A stretch of DNA of 64,000 nt from an uncultured Sunxiuqinia sp. (GTDB taxonomy: Bacteria > Bacteroidota > Bacteroidia > Bacteroidales > Prolixibacteraceae), in the NCBI RefSeq assembly GCF_947495665.1, contig NZ_CANLZV010000007.1, positions 62,001-126,000 of the forward strand, written 5' to 3'. Of the stretch, positions 44,321-53,140 are shown in pieces (within the stretch, counting starts at the first letter, position 1; each line of letters starts with the position of its first letter). The notes beneath the pieces were generated by a model. It saw only the letters and a program-made list of their open reading frames with translations. It had not been told where the DNA came from and made no database searches. The position numbers were made by a program, and so were the translations under genes.

Positions 44321-44329
44321 GACAACGTT

Positions 44330-45799
44330 TTACCGGGCAACCTTCTCAATCCGCTCATAAGCGCCTAAATCCGGACCGGCATCATCGGTTCTCCCCTGAT
44401 TCAGCAAGTCCAAAGGATACTGCTGGCCAATACGACGCAAACCAGCATCTTTAGCAGGGCTTAAAGTATCCAGTTCGAAGTTTAGCTTTTCGTAGGGATC
44501 TTTAAACTTAGGATCGATACCACGGAGAATTCCAGAAAAATAGTCCGGATCTGAAATATTAAAGGTGTCAGACACCTGCAGTAAGCAGTGATCAAAATTG
44601 TAGTTAAAACCAGCCTCATCTGATATACCTAGTTCCAGCTCGTTGCCCGAACTAATATTCCCGGTAATAATACTGTTTGCAAAATTGGCCTTTTCTAAAT
44701 CACCCACATAGCTGACACTTTCGCCTGAAGACTGATCAATGATCAGCAAATTGGAAAGCACCAAAGAAGCTGACGAACGCGAAGTTCCGGAAAATCCGCC
44801 CCAATAGTTGGCAATGGTGGTATGGTAAAAATCGTATTCGCCTCCAACAAGCAAAGCGGCCGCATAAAAGCCGCAATTCGTGATCAAACAATTGTAGGCT
44901 TTAATTTTCGATTTAAGGGAAAAAATACCGGCATAAGCATGGTTGTAAATCTTTGTGTTGCCCAACTCTACCGACGCATAACCCTCATCTTCGATATTTC
45001 CAACCTGCAAGCCAATATTGGCATTTTTAATTTCAGCATAGTTAAACACATTGCCATGGCTTCCGGAGAACAGCAACAAGCCATTCCACTGGTCGGGCAC
45101 ATCCTGATAAACATCCTCCAAACGGTCGCCCTGAAAAACAATCGGTTGCCCAAACTCTCCCTGCGCTTTTATCCGGCCCCGAACATACAATCCGGCATTA
45201 TCATGAAAGTAAATCTTTGCTCCAGGATCTATGGTCAACACTTCTCCGCTGTCCACATAGGCATAGTTATACACCAAATAAGGCTTATCCGCCGTCCAAG
45301 TCGTCGTTTTTATCCGAGCATCCCGTACCAGGTGAAAATCCTGCCCCCAAGCAACCAAATCAATATCCTGAAACGAAGCATTGGTCGTAAACTCGATGGA
45401 GTCCTGAACAACCATGGCCATGTTATTTCCCGTAGGATCAATGGTTACTTCAACAAAAATGTAAATACTGTCTTGGGGAGGAATCTCCAAATCAAACACT
45501 TCATTTTCGGCGATCCCGTTAACATTCAGGCGAAACTTCGATTCATCGCCTTTTGCCAAACGAACCGACGAAATTAATAATTTCTGATCGTAGGGGTTAT
45601 AAACTTTAAGATGTTGGGTGGTTGAACCGATTGATGTGAAAATGGTGTCAAACATGACCGTATCAGCAGAAAACGCTAACTGCACCTCATTGATAGAAAC
45701 GTACTTCTCGTCCTCGCATGAAATAACCACTACAAGAATTAAAAGCCCAATGATTATGTGTAGTATTTTTTTCACAAGCTGTTTTAGGTTAAACGCCAA
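44330..45799 (-). CDS. Beta-helix lipoprotein
   Basis: The 489-residue protein begins with a lipoprotein signal (hydrophobic 12-26, lipobox VVISC). Residues about 35-150 look like an immunoglobulin-like domain (FDTIFTSIGSTTQHLKVYNPYDQ), and about 165-440 form a right-handed parallel beta-helix (VRGRIKAQGEFGQPIVFQGDR, FNYAEIKNANIGLQVG, YNHAYAGIFSLKSKIKAYNC). It ends DDAGPDLGAYER, a common closing motif of secreted beta-helix proteins. No catalytic residues can be picked out; surface polysaccharide binding is possible. It is followed closely by the EEP-family gene. Confidence 0.75.
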   Translation of the reverse strand: MAFNLKQLVKKILHIIIGLLILVVVISCEDEKYVSINEVQLAFSADTVMFDTIFTSIGSTTQHLKVYNPYDQKLLISSVRLAKGDESKFRLNVNGIAENEVFDLEIPPQDSIYIFVEVTIDPTGNNMAMVVQDSIEFTTNASFQDIDLVAWGQDFHLVRDARIKTTTWTADKPYLVYNYAYVDSGEVLTIDPGAKIYFHDNAGLYVRGRIKAQGEFGQPIVFQGDRLEDVYQDVPDQWNGLLLFSGSHGNVFNYAEIKNANIGLQVGNIEDEGYASVELGNTKIYNHAYAGIFSLKSKIKAYNCLITNCGFYAAALLVGGEYDFYHTTIANYWGGFSGTSRSSASLVLSNLLIIDQSSGESVSYVGDLEKANFANSIITGNISSGNELELGISDEAGFNYNFDHCLLQVSDTFNISDPDYFSGILRGIDPKFKDPYEKLNFELDTLSPAKDAGLRRIGQQYPLDLLNQGRTDDAGPDLGAYERIEKVAR

Positions 45800-45872
45800 A
45801 AAGATTGCTAATAGTATTTCAAAAGTACGAAATGATTTTTACAAATTTTAACATTTTTAACAATCAGTGGGT

Positions 45873-47315
45873 TCATTTCTTCTCTGAACTAAAAATTAGC
45901 CCCAAAAGCATAAGTAAACCATTCAATATCAGTAACTCAAAACCAAACTCATATCCGTTAAATAATTGTTTCGAAAAACGGGCTATTAAAAATGTAAGCA
46001 CTGGCGCTCCAACGGCAATGAATGGCACCAGGCGATCACGCACTTTTCGTTGAAATAAAATGGCAAAAACAAATAAGCCCAGAATGGGGCCGTAGGTATA
46101 ACTTGCAGCTTTAAAAAGGGCAATAACCACGTTTTCGTCGTTTATAATATGAAAAATAAGAATGACCAGAACCAATAATCCAGAGAATCCTAAATGAATC
46201 CATTTCCGATACTTCATTTTAGCATTATTCTTCAGTTGATCCATCTGAAGGAAATCAATTGAAAAGGCCGTTGTCATTGAAGTCAGGGCGGAATCGGCAC
46301 TGGAAAACGAAGCCGCGGTAATTCCAAGTAAAAAGGCAATAGCCACCGCACCTCCCAAATGATTCAATGCCAACATCGGATACAAATCATCTCCGGCATT
46401 GGACACATCAATTCCGGAATGCGAAGCAAATTGGTAGAGCATGGTCCCCAAGCTCATAAAAAGCATTACAATAAACACAAACAGCACACTGAAAACCAGC
46501 ATGTTTTTCTGCGCTTCCCGCTTCGATTTGCAAGTCAGGTTTTTCTGCATCAAATCCTGATCCATCCCATTGATGGCCAGGGTCATGAAAATGCCGGCTA
46601 CAAATTGTTTCCAGAAATAATTTGGCGATCGCCAGTCCCAAAAGAATACCTGCGACATATCGCTATGGTAAACCCGGCTGAAGATACCGGCGGTGCTGTC
46701 CTGCATATCCAAGCGACTAATCGTAAAGATCGTCAACAAAACAGCCAGCACCAAAAAGGTCGTCTGCAAGGTATCGGTCCACACAATAGTTTTTATCCCC
46801 GCCCGGTACGTGTAAATCCAAATCAAAAACACCGTAATGCAGACATTCGCCCAAAATGGTATTCCGAAAGCGCCAAAAAACGCATACTGCAAAACCACCG
46901 CCACCAGGTAAAGCCGAAAAGCAGCACCAATCAATTTTGAAATCAGGAAAAAGAACGAAGCTGTTTGATGACTTAAGCTTCCCATCCGCTCTTCTAAAAA
47001 GGAATAGATGGAAATCAGTTTCAGACGATAGTAAAAAGGCAACAACAGAAAAGCTACCAGCCAGTACCCAACTAAATTTCCAAAAACAAACTGCAAATAC
47101 GAAAAGGCAGAGTTTCCCACTTCAGCCGGCACGGAGATAAAGGTTACGCCCGACAAGGTAGCCCCCAGCATTCCGTAGGCCACCAAATACCAGGGAGAAG
47201 ATTGATTGGCATTGAAGAAAGTGAACTGGTCGGCATGGCGCGAAGTAAGCCATGAGACAAGCATGAGCAAAATAAAATAGCCTACAACAATAGCCAGCGC
47301 CAAATAAGAATCCAT
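45873..47315 (-). CDS. Sodium:solute symporter (SSS family)
   Basis: The 480-residue protein has about 13 membrane segments and the SSS features: an N-terminal YFILLMLVSWLTSRHADQ helix, then GATLSGVTFISVPAEVG, and GITAASFSSADSALTSMTTAFSID in the middle. It imports a small solute, with sodium, across the inner membrane. It starts 5 bases after the NamZ-type gene, which suggests that a sugar from muropeptide breakdown (for example MurNAc) could be the cargo (inference). Confidence 0.88.
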   Translation of the reverse strand: MDSYLALAIVVGYFILLMLVSWLTSRHADQFTFFNANQSSPWYLVAYGMLGATLSGVTFISVPAEVGNSAFSYLQFVFGNLVGYWLVAFLLLPFYYRLKLISIYSFLEERMGSLSHQTASFFFLISKLIGAAFRLYLVAVVLQYAFFGAFGIPFWANVCITVFLIWIYTYRAGIKTIVWTDTLQTTFLVLAVLLTIFTISRLDMQDSTAGIFSRVYHSDMSQVFFWDWRSPNYFWKQFVAGIFMTLAINGMDQDLMQKNLTCKSKREAQKNMLVFSVLFVFIVMLFMSLGTMLYQFASHSGIDVSNAGDDLYPMLALNHLGGAVAIAFLLGITAASFSSADSALTSMTTAFSIDFLQMDQLKNNAKMKYRKWIHLGFSGLLVLVILIFHIINDENVVIALFKAASYTYGPILGLFVFAILFQRKVRDRLVPFIAVGAPVLTFLIARFSKQLFNGYEFGFELLILNGLLMLLGLIFSSEKK

Positions 47316-47320
47316 GCCAA

Positions 47321-48475
47321 TTAGTTGAAGTCGGGGTAAATTAAATAGTTCTTCCGGATGGTGTTGTAGGCATCCAGTTCTTTTTGCCAGCCTTTTTCAA
47401 TAGTCTCCAGGCTCTTCCCGGCCCGAATTTCTTTTAACAGTTCGTCGGTTCCGGCCAGCAGGTTAAACCAGCGCTCACGGGTTAAAAATTCACACTTATC
47501 CTCAAACTTATGGTAGAAATCCAAAAAGTATTTCAACGTAAACGTTTCATCAAGCGGGGCATTGCGAAGGTCAACGCCATAACATAGTTTGCCCAGTTGC
47601 TTCGGATTTTTAGACATCCCTTCAATGCTTTCAGGGGTAAACTGAAAATCGCCCATTCGCTCATCCGGATAACCAATAACCTGAAACGGGAAATAGGTTC
47701 CGCGCCCAATGCTGGCACTGGTTGCTTCAAAAAAACACAAGGAAGGGTATAAGCGTATGGATTGGTCATTGGGCAAATTAGGAGATGGTTTTACCGGCAA
47801 AGAGTAAGGCATGTCATGCGTGTAGTTAGCCACCGGAACAACCGTCAGGTCGCAGGCCACCTCATTTTCCAGCCAGCCTTCGCCATTCATCATTTGAGCC
47901 AACTCACCAACCGTACAGCCATGCACTACCGGTATGGGGTGCATCCCTACAAAGGATCGAAATTCAGGCTTTAAAACCGGGCCGGCAATGTAATCGCCAT
48001 TGGGGTTGGGGCGGTCAAAAACAAAAAGCGGTTTGTTATTTTGGGCACAAGCTTCCATTACATAATGCATGGTGCTGATGTAGGTGTAAAACCGCACCCC
48101 CACATCCTGAATGTCAAAAATCAAAACGTCCAAATCGGCCAACTGATCGGCTCGCGGTTTTTTGTTTTCCCCGTAGAGCGAAACCACCTCAATACCGGTT
48201 TTAGGATCACGCTGATCAGCGACCACTTCTCCGGCATCCGCATTTCCACGAAACCCGTGTTCAGGACTAAACACGCGCTTTACAGCAAGCTTATTATTCA
48301 GTAAAAAATCGAGTAAATGCAACTCGCCAACAGTTGAAGTGTGGTTACAAACCAAGCCAATGGTTTTGCCTTCCAACTGAGATAAGTACAAATCCGTTCG
48401 TTCTGCACCGGGCTGAATTTCCTGGGCTGAAGCCTGACAACCGATCAGAAATAATAACATCCAAACAATACGCAT
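47321..48475 (-). CDS. namZ: Exo-beta-N-acetylmuramidase NamZ family protein (DUF1343)
   Basis: The 384-residue protein has a signal peptide (about 1-17, ending in SAQ) and the DUF1343/NamZ domain: GLVCNHTSTVGE, RVFSPEHGFRGNADAGE, DVLIFDIQDVGVRFYTYISTMHYVMEA, FDRPNPNGDYIAGP and MHPIPVVHGCTVGELA. Characterised members remove MurNAc from the non-reducing end of peptidoglycan fragments. The enzyme would act in the periplasm. It heads the minus-strand set (symporter next) and is divergent from the GH3 gene 110 bases away. Confidence 0.9.
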   Translation of the reverse strand: MRIVWMLLFLIGCQASAQEIQPGAERTDLYLSQLEGKTIGLVCNHTSTVGELHLLDFLLNNKLAVKRVFSPEHGFRGNADAGEVVADQRDPKTGIEVVSLYGENKKPRADQLADLDVLIFDIQDVGVRFYTYISTMHYVMEACAQNNKPLFVFDRPNPNGDYIAGPVLKPEFRSFVGMHPIPVVHGCTVGELAQMMNGEGWLENEVACDLTVVPVANYTHDMPYSLPVKPSPNLPNDQSIRLYPSLCFFEATSASIGRGTYFPFQVIGYPDERMGDFQFTPESIEGMSKNPKQLGKLCYGVDLRNAPLDETFTLKYFLDFYHKFEDKCEFLTRERWFNLLAGTDELLKEIRAGKSLETIEKGWQKELDAYNTIRKNYLIYPDFN

Positions 48476-48557
48476 AATAAATAATCGTTCTATTCATCAC
48501 GAAGTTAAGAAAACATCAGATATAACAAACCGCATTTTAGCATTCCTCAATCTTTGC

Positions 48558-48565
48558 TAATTTTG
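48558..48565 (+). promoter_or_regulatory. Candidate -7 element for the GH3 fusion gene
   Basis: TAATTTTG fits TAnnTTTG, 21 bases before the ATG at 48586. No -33 TTG at the right spacing. Confidence 0.35.
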
Positions 48566-48585
48566 CTCCTTGAAATTCTAGAAAT

Positions 48586-51531
48586 ATGCAAATCCTAAAC
48601 CGGCTTCTCGTTACGATGCTATTGGGCTGTTATGCCCTGGGAAGTTATTCTCAAAATAATCCCGCTTTCTTAAATTACCTGCAAGATCCCTGGGTCAACA
48701 GCACCCTGAAGGACATGACTCTGGATGAAAAAATCGGTCAGCTTTTCGTTGCCCAGGTTTATTCTAAACAAGCGCTTTCCGAGCAAAGTCCGCTATATGA
48801 GAAAATCTCGAAATACCACATTGGGGGCCTGATTTTCATGCAGGGAACGCCGGCCAACCAACTGAAAATAACCAATCAACTGCAGAAGCACAGCAAAATT
48901 CCGTTGCTGGTAACCATGGATGGCGAATGGGGGCCGGGGTTTCGTCTGACCGGAGCTCCCAAATACCCGGTACAAATGGCTTTGGGCGCCATTCAAAACG
49001 ACAGCCTGATTTACCGCATGGGCTATGAAATCGGGAGCCAGATGAAACGCATTGGTGTTCATGTCAACTATGCTCCCGTGGCTGATGTTAACAACAACCC
49101 GGCCAACCCGGTAATCAACTACCGGTCGTTTGGTGAAGCCCCGGAGAATGTTGCCCGAAAAACCTGGCTTTATGCCAAAGGAATGCAGGATGCCGGCGTA
49201 CTGGCAGTCGCCAAGCACTTTCCCGGGCATGGAGATACACAAACTGATTCGCATTTGGGTATGCCGGTTATTAAACATGACTTTGAACGGCTGGAACGGG
49301 TGGAGCTGTATCCGTTCAAACAACTGATAGAAAACGGAATTGGTGGCATTATGACCGCCCACCTGCATGTAGAGGCTTATGATCCTGAATCTGATATTCC
49401 GGCCTCACTGTCCCAAAACGTCACCCAAAACAAGCTCATTGATGATCTTGGCTTTAAGGGGCTGGTGATTACTGATGCCATGAATATGCACGGCGTAAGC
49501 AAACAGTTTTCGGATGGAGAAGCTACCGTACGAGCGCTGCTGGCAGGCAACGACCTGCTGGAAATTGTTCCCAACCTGCCGGTTCGAATTGAGGCGGTTA
49601 AGAAAGCCATCGCCGAAGGGCGGCTAACAGAGAAAGCCATCAATCAAAAATGCCGAAAAGTGCTGGCTCTGAAAAAATGGCTTCAGCTGGACCATTTCCA
49701 AGAGGCCAGCCCCAATAAGCTGGAGACCGACTACGCCAATCCGCAATACCAGCTGACCAAACGCCTGCTACATGAGCAATCGTTAACCCTGCTAAAAAAT
49801 GAAGGACAACTTCTCCCTCTGCAACGTTTGGACACTTTGGAAATAGCGGCCTTCTCCATTGGAACCGATAAAGAGACCCACTTTCAGCGCATGCTGGCCA
49901 ACTACATGAAAGTTGACTTTTTCAACCTGCCTAAGAACGCGACTTCTCAGGATGTTGCTAAACTGAAGTCCAACCTGAATGGCTACAACTTAATCATCAC
50001 CGGAATTCACGATATGCGTTTGAGTGTCTCCGGCAACTACGGTTTAACCCCCGTCATTAACGAAGCCTTGGAAGCCCTTTCACAAAAGCCGCAAATCGTC
50101 GTTCTGTTTGGAAATCCGTATGCGCTAAACCATCTCAGCAAAGCCAAAAATTCTCAGGGCATCTTAGTCACTTACCAGGAAAACCAGATAACCCAGGAAT
50201 TGGCTGCTCAGGCCATTTTTGGAGCCATCGATGTTAACGGAAAGCTCCCGGTAAACGTCAACGATACCTTCCAGTTGAACCAGGGAATTGAGCTAAAAAG
50301 AAATGACCGTTTTAAGTACACCATTCCCGAGGAGGTAGGCATATCCTCTTCCAATTTAAAATCCAAGGTTGACAGTATTATCCATCTTGGATTAGAAGAA
50401 GAAGCTTTTCCCGGATGCCAGGTCTTGATAGCCAAAGAGGGCAAAATCATTTTTCATGAGTGCTATGGCTACTTTACCTACCAGCAAAAAAGGCCCGTTC
50501 AAAAGACGGATATCTACGATTGGGCTTCCCTGACCAAGATTACGGCACCATTGCCGGCACTGATCAAACTGTATGGTGAAAGAAAATTCAACCTGGACTT
50601 GCCCTTCTCGTTTTATTGGCCCGACTTTAGAAATACCGACAAAGCAAAAATGACAAGCCGTGAGATTTTGGCTCACCAGGCACGGCTGAAATCCTGGCTT
50701 CCGCACTACCGAAACACCCTTCGAAAAAACGGGAAACTGAAATCTTCTGTTTTCAAAGATCATCCCACAGCCATGTTCAACCTGCGGGTGGCTTCAAACC
50801 TCTATATGAACCAGAATTACATCAATAATATATACAGTGAAATCCGGGATTCAGAATTGCTTCCGCGCAAAAAATATACTTATTCGGAATTGGCTTTTTA
50901 CTTGTTCCCCCGTATCATTGAGGATCTCACACATACAGATTACGAAGAGTATATCCGCACCCAATTCTACGCCCCTCTTGGTGCCAATTCGGTAACCTAC
51001 AATGCCTATAAACATTTCCCCGTAAATCAGATTGTGCCCACCGAACAGGATGATTCTTTTCGCAAGGAGCTGCTTCAGGGGTTTGTACATGATGAAGGTG
51101 CATCGATGATGGGGGGCGTTTCGGGTAATGCCGGGCTATTTGGCACAGCGACCGATGCTGCAAAAATCATGCAGATGTACCTGCAATACGGGCGGTATGG
51201 AGGCCAACAACTGCTTGACTCCTCCAGTGTGCGTGAATTCACACGCATTCAATTTCCGGAAAATGACAACCGGCGTGGACTGGGCTTTGACAAACCCTAC
51301 ATCGACAACCATAAAAATAAACTGAAAGACGCCTACCCTGCTGTTGATGCCAGTGCCGATAGTTTTGGTCACAGCGGCTTTACCGGCACTTTTGCCTGGG
51401 CCGACCCCAAAAACAAGCTCTTGTTCATTTTCTTTTCCAACCGTGTTTACCCCACGCGGAACAATCCCAAACTATTCCAGCTGAATATTCGTCCGGCCCT
51501 GCATCAAGCCATCTACGATAGTCTGAAGTAA
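48586..51531 (+). CDS. GH3 beta-N-acetylglucosaminidase fused to a serine hydrolase (beta-lactamase fold)
   Basis: The 981-residue protein has a signal peptide (about 1-23), a GH3 domain with the NagZ signature KHFPGHGDTQTDSHLGMP (about 208-225) and VITDAMNMHG, a GH3 C-terminal domain, and from about 590 a class C/esterase-type serine hydrolase. Its SxxK is Ser648-Leu-Thr-Lys651, followed by a Tyr motif YSE (YxN in beta-lactamases) and a C-terminal HSGFTGT. The NagZ half would release GlcNAc from anhydro-muropeptides; the hydrolase half could be a DD-peptidase or esterase. The fusion is widespread in Bacteroidota. It is divergent from namZ, which acts on the other sugar of peptidoglycan. Confidence 0.92.
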   Translation: MQILNRLLVTMLLGCYALGSYSQNNPAFLNYLQDPWVNSTLKDMTLDEKIGQLFVAQVYSKQALSEQSPLYEKISKYHIGGLIFMQGTPANQLKITNQLQKHSKIPLLVTMDGEWGPGFRLTGAPKYPVQMALGAIQNDSLIYRMGYEIGSQMKRIGVHVNYAPVADVNNNPANPVINYRSFGEAPENVARKTWLYAKGMQDAGVLAVAKHFPGHGDTQTDSHLGMPVIKHDFERLERVELYPFKQLIENGIGGIMTAHLHVEAYDPESDIPASLSQNVTQNKLIDDLGFKGLVITDAMNMHGVSKQFSDGEATVRALLAGNDLLEIVPNLPVRIEAVKKAIAEGRLTEKAINQKCRKVLALKKWLQLDHFQEASPNKLETDYANPQYQLTKRLLHEQSLTLLKNEGQLLPLQRLDTLEIAAFSIGTDKETHFQRMLANYMKVDFFNLPKNATSQDVAKLKSNLNGYNLIITGIHDMRLSVSGNYGLTPVINEALEALSQKPQIVVLFGNPYALNHLSKAKNSQGILVTYQENQITQELAAQAIFGAIDVNGKLPVNVNDTFQLNQGIELKRNDRFKYTIPEEVGISSSNLKSKVDSIIHLGLEEEAFPGCQVLIAKEGKIIFHECYGYFTYQQKRPVQKTDIYDWASLTKITAPLPALIKLYGERKFNLDLPFSFYWPDFRNTDKAKMTSREILAHQARLKSWLPHYRNTLRKNGKLKSSVFKDHPTAMFNLRVASNLYMNQNYINNIYSEIRDSELLPRKKYTYSELAFYLFPRIIEDLTHTDYEEYIRTQFYAPLGANSVTYNAYKHFPVNQIVPTEQDDSFRKELLQGFVHDEGASMMGGVSGNAGLFGTATDAAKIMQMYLQYGRYGGQQLLDSSSVREFTRIQFPENDNRRGLGFDKPYIDNHKNKLKDAYPAVDASADSFGHSGFTGTFAWADPKNKLLFIFFSNRVYPTRNNPKLFQLNIRPALHQAIYDSLK

Positions 51532-51853
51532 CCCATTCGTCAGAAGCCTGTTACTTCTATTAAACAACTACTCTAAAGTTGATTTTCAATTGTTAAATCG
51601 ATCGGAACAATTGCTAAAAAATGTTAAAATGTTCTTTAACACCCAAGCCCTTATAAATCAATTTGGAATACTCACAATGCGCTCCAATTGAAGCTTTCCT
51701 TCAAATAAAAATGTTTACCGTCCTTTAAAAATTTGCAAAAGATTTCAAACGCATATATAACTTAATCCGTAAACCTATATTATTAGATTATTAATTTTAA
51801 CTTTAAGGGGAGTTTAAACGAATTTATTTAATAACCTATAAAATTTTACTGCC
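51532..51853. other. Intergenic stretch without a recognised gene
   Basis: This 322-base interval is A/T-rich. No open frame of interest, RNA gene or matching promoter was recognised; only a leader for the small HTH gene at 51854 is expected here. Confidence 0.6.
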
Positions 51854-52108
51854 ATGGATAAAAAAATCACTTTTAACGAATTGCGTAAAATTAAAGACAG
51901 TTTACCTGACGGTTCAATTCGCCAAATAGCACAGGAGTTTGATATCGAAGTGGAAACCGTCAGGAATTATTTTGGAGGTGCAAATTATGACCGTGGAAAA
52001 TCAGTAGGGCTTCATATCGAACCAGGTCCCAACGGGGGAGTAGTATTAATTGACGACACAAAAATATTAGAACGCGCACAACAACTTATTGCAGAGCAGG
52101 TTCATTAA
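51854..52108 (+). CDS. Small HTH-type DNA-binding protein
   Basis: The 84-residue protein reads FNELRKIKDSLPDGSIRQIAQEFDIEVETVRNYFGG, a helix-turn-helix pattern similar to a homeodomain-like or LacI-type recognition unit, followed by a short beta-rich end (VGLHIEPGPNGGVVLIDD). I know similar small proteins from Bacteroidota but no function. A long A/T-rich leader (about 320 bases) and a strong terminator right after it suggest a highly or separately expressed gene. Confidence 0.7.
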   Translation: MDKKITFNELRKIKDSLPDGSIRQIAQEFDIEVETVRNYFGGANYDRGKSVGLHIEPGPNGGVVLIDDTKILERAQQLIAEQVH

Positions 52109-52133
52109 AAAACATTTAAAACATTATATTTAG

Positions 52134-52165
52134 GCTGCCTTATTTCGATAAGGCAGCTTTTTTTT
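52134..52165 (+). terminator. Terminator after the small HTH gene
   Basis: GCTGCCTTAT-TTCG-ATAAGGCAGC (10-bp arms, UUCG loop) followed by eight T. Confidence 0.95.
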
Positions 52166-52186
52166 CACCCTCTAAATTCAAAAATT

Positions 52187-52978
52187 ATGACTCGAAACCT
52201 AAGCCTGCTAATTGTCTTAGCATTAAGCCTGAGTTTAAATGCTCATGCACAAAAAATGAAAGCGGTATTCAACGGTAAAAACCTCTCCAACTGGGAATTT
52301 TTTATTGGTACTGCCCTTACCGGCTTTGATGACCTGAAGGAAAAAGCCACTCCCAAAAGCACATTTTCCGTGGTAGAGCAAAACAACGAAAAGCTGCTTC
52401 GGATTTCCGGAGATGTAAACGCCTCCATTGCCACCAAAAAAGCCTATAAAAATTACCACTTTCGCATGGAATTCAAATGGGGCGACGACGTATACACCAC
52501 TCGAAACAGCGGCTTACTTTACCACAGCGTGGGTGACTTTGGCGCTGGATTAGACACTTGGATGAGTTCCATTGAACTGCAACTCATGCATGGCAATATT
52601 GGTGATGCCTATATGATGGGCGATCCGTATGCTGAAATTCCGGTTCAAAAAGAAGGGGACAAACTGGTTTACGCGGCCAATGGAGACCGGCTGGCCTTTG
52701 GAAATGACCAGGAAGGCGGCAAAATTGCCCGTAAAAATTCGAACCAGGAAAAAGCGGTTGGAGAATGGAATGTAATTGACCTTTATTGCATTGGACAGAA
52801 AGCCATTCATGTGGTAAATGGCGTAAAAGTGATGGAATGCGACAATACCGGCTTGTTGGTAAACGGCCAGGTTCAGCCACTCAGCAAAGGGAAAATTCAG
52901 ATCCAGTCAGAAGGCGGCGAATTGTTTATCCGCAAAGCTGAAATCAGAAACATCAAATCGTTTCCGGACAATCTATAG
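52187..52978 (+). CDS. DUF1080 / 3-keto-disaccharide hydrolase domain protein
   Basis: The 263-residue secreted protein has a signal peptide (about 1-21, ending AHA/Q) and one DUF1080 domain: FNGKNLSNWEFF, FRMEFKWGDD, NSGLLYHSVGD, and C-terminal GKIQIQSEGGELFIRKAEIRNI. This lectin-like fold hydrolyses 3-keto-glycosides in characterised members. It stands alone between two terminators, so the substrate cannot be read from neighbours. Confidence 0.85.
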   Translation: MTRNLSLLIVLALSLSLNAHAQKMKAVFNGKNLSNWEFFIGTALTGFDDLKEKATPKSTFSVVEQNNEKLLRISGDVNASIATKKAYKNYHFRMEFKWGDDVYTTRNSGLLYHSVGDFGAGLDTWMSSIELQLMHGNIGDAYMMGDPYAEIPVQKEGDKLVYAANGDRLAFGNDQEGGKIARKNSNQEKAVGEWNVIDLYCIGQKAIHVVNGVKVMECDNTGLLVNGQVQPLSKGKIQIQSEGGELFIRKAEIRNIKSFPDNL

Positions 52979-53062
52979 TCCGACAAACTGCTCGCCCCTT
53001 TGGGGCTAAAACCAGACAAATATTAGCCTGCAGTATCCAAGGCAAGGCTTGAAGCAAATAAA

Positions 53063-53089
53063 AAGAGGGATCAAAATTTGATCCCTCTT
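53063..53089. terminator. Bidirectional terminator between DUF1080 and OmpA-family genes
   Basis: AAGAGGGATCAAA-A-TTTGATCCCTCTT: perfect 13-bp stem with the genes converging on it. The single central base allows only a tight loop, so the inner pairs probably open. Confidence 0.85.
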
Positions 53090-53140
53090 CAAGTCCGAAT
53101 ATAATTCAAAACTCAAATTCCACGCAAACTCTGCATGGGT

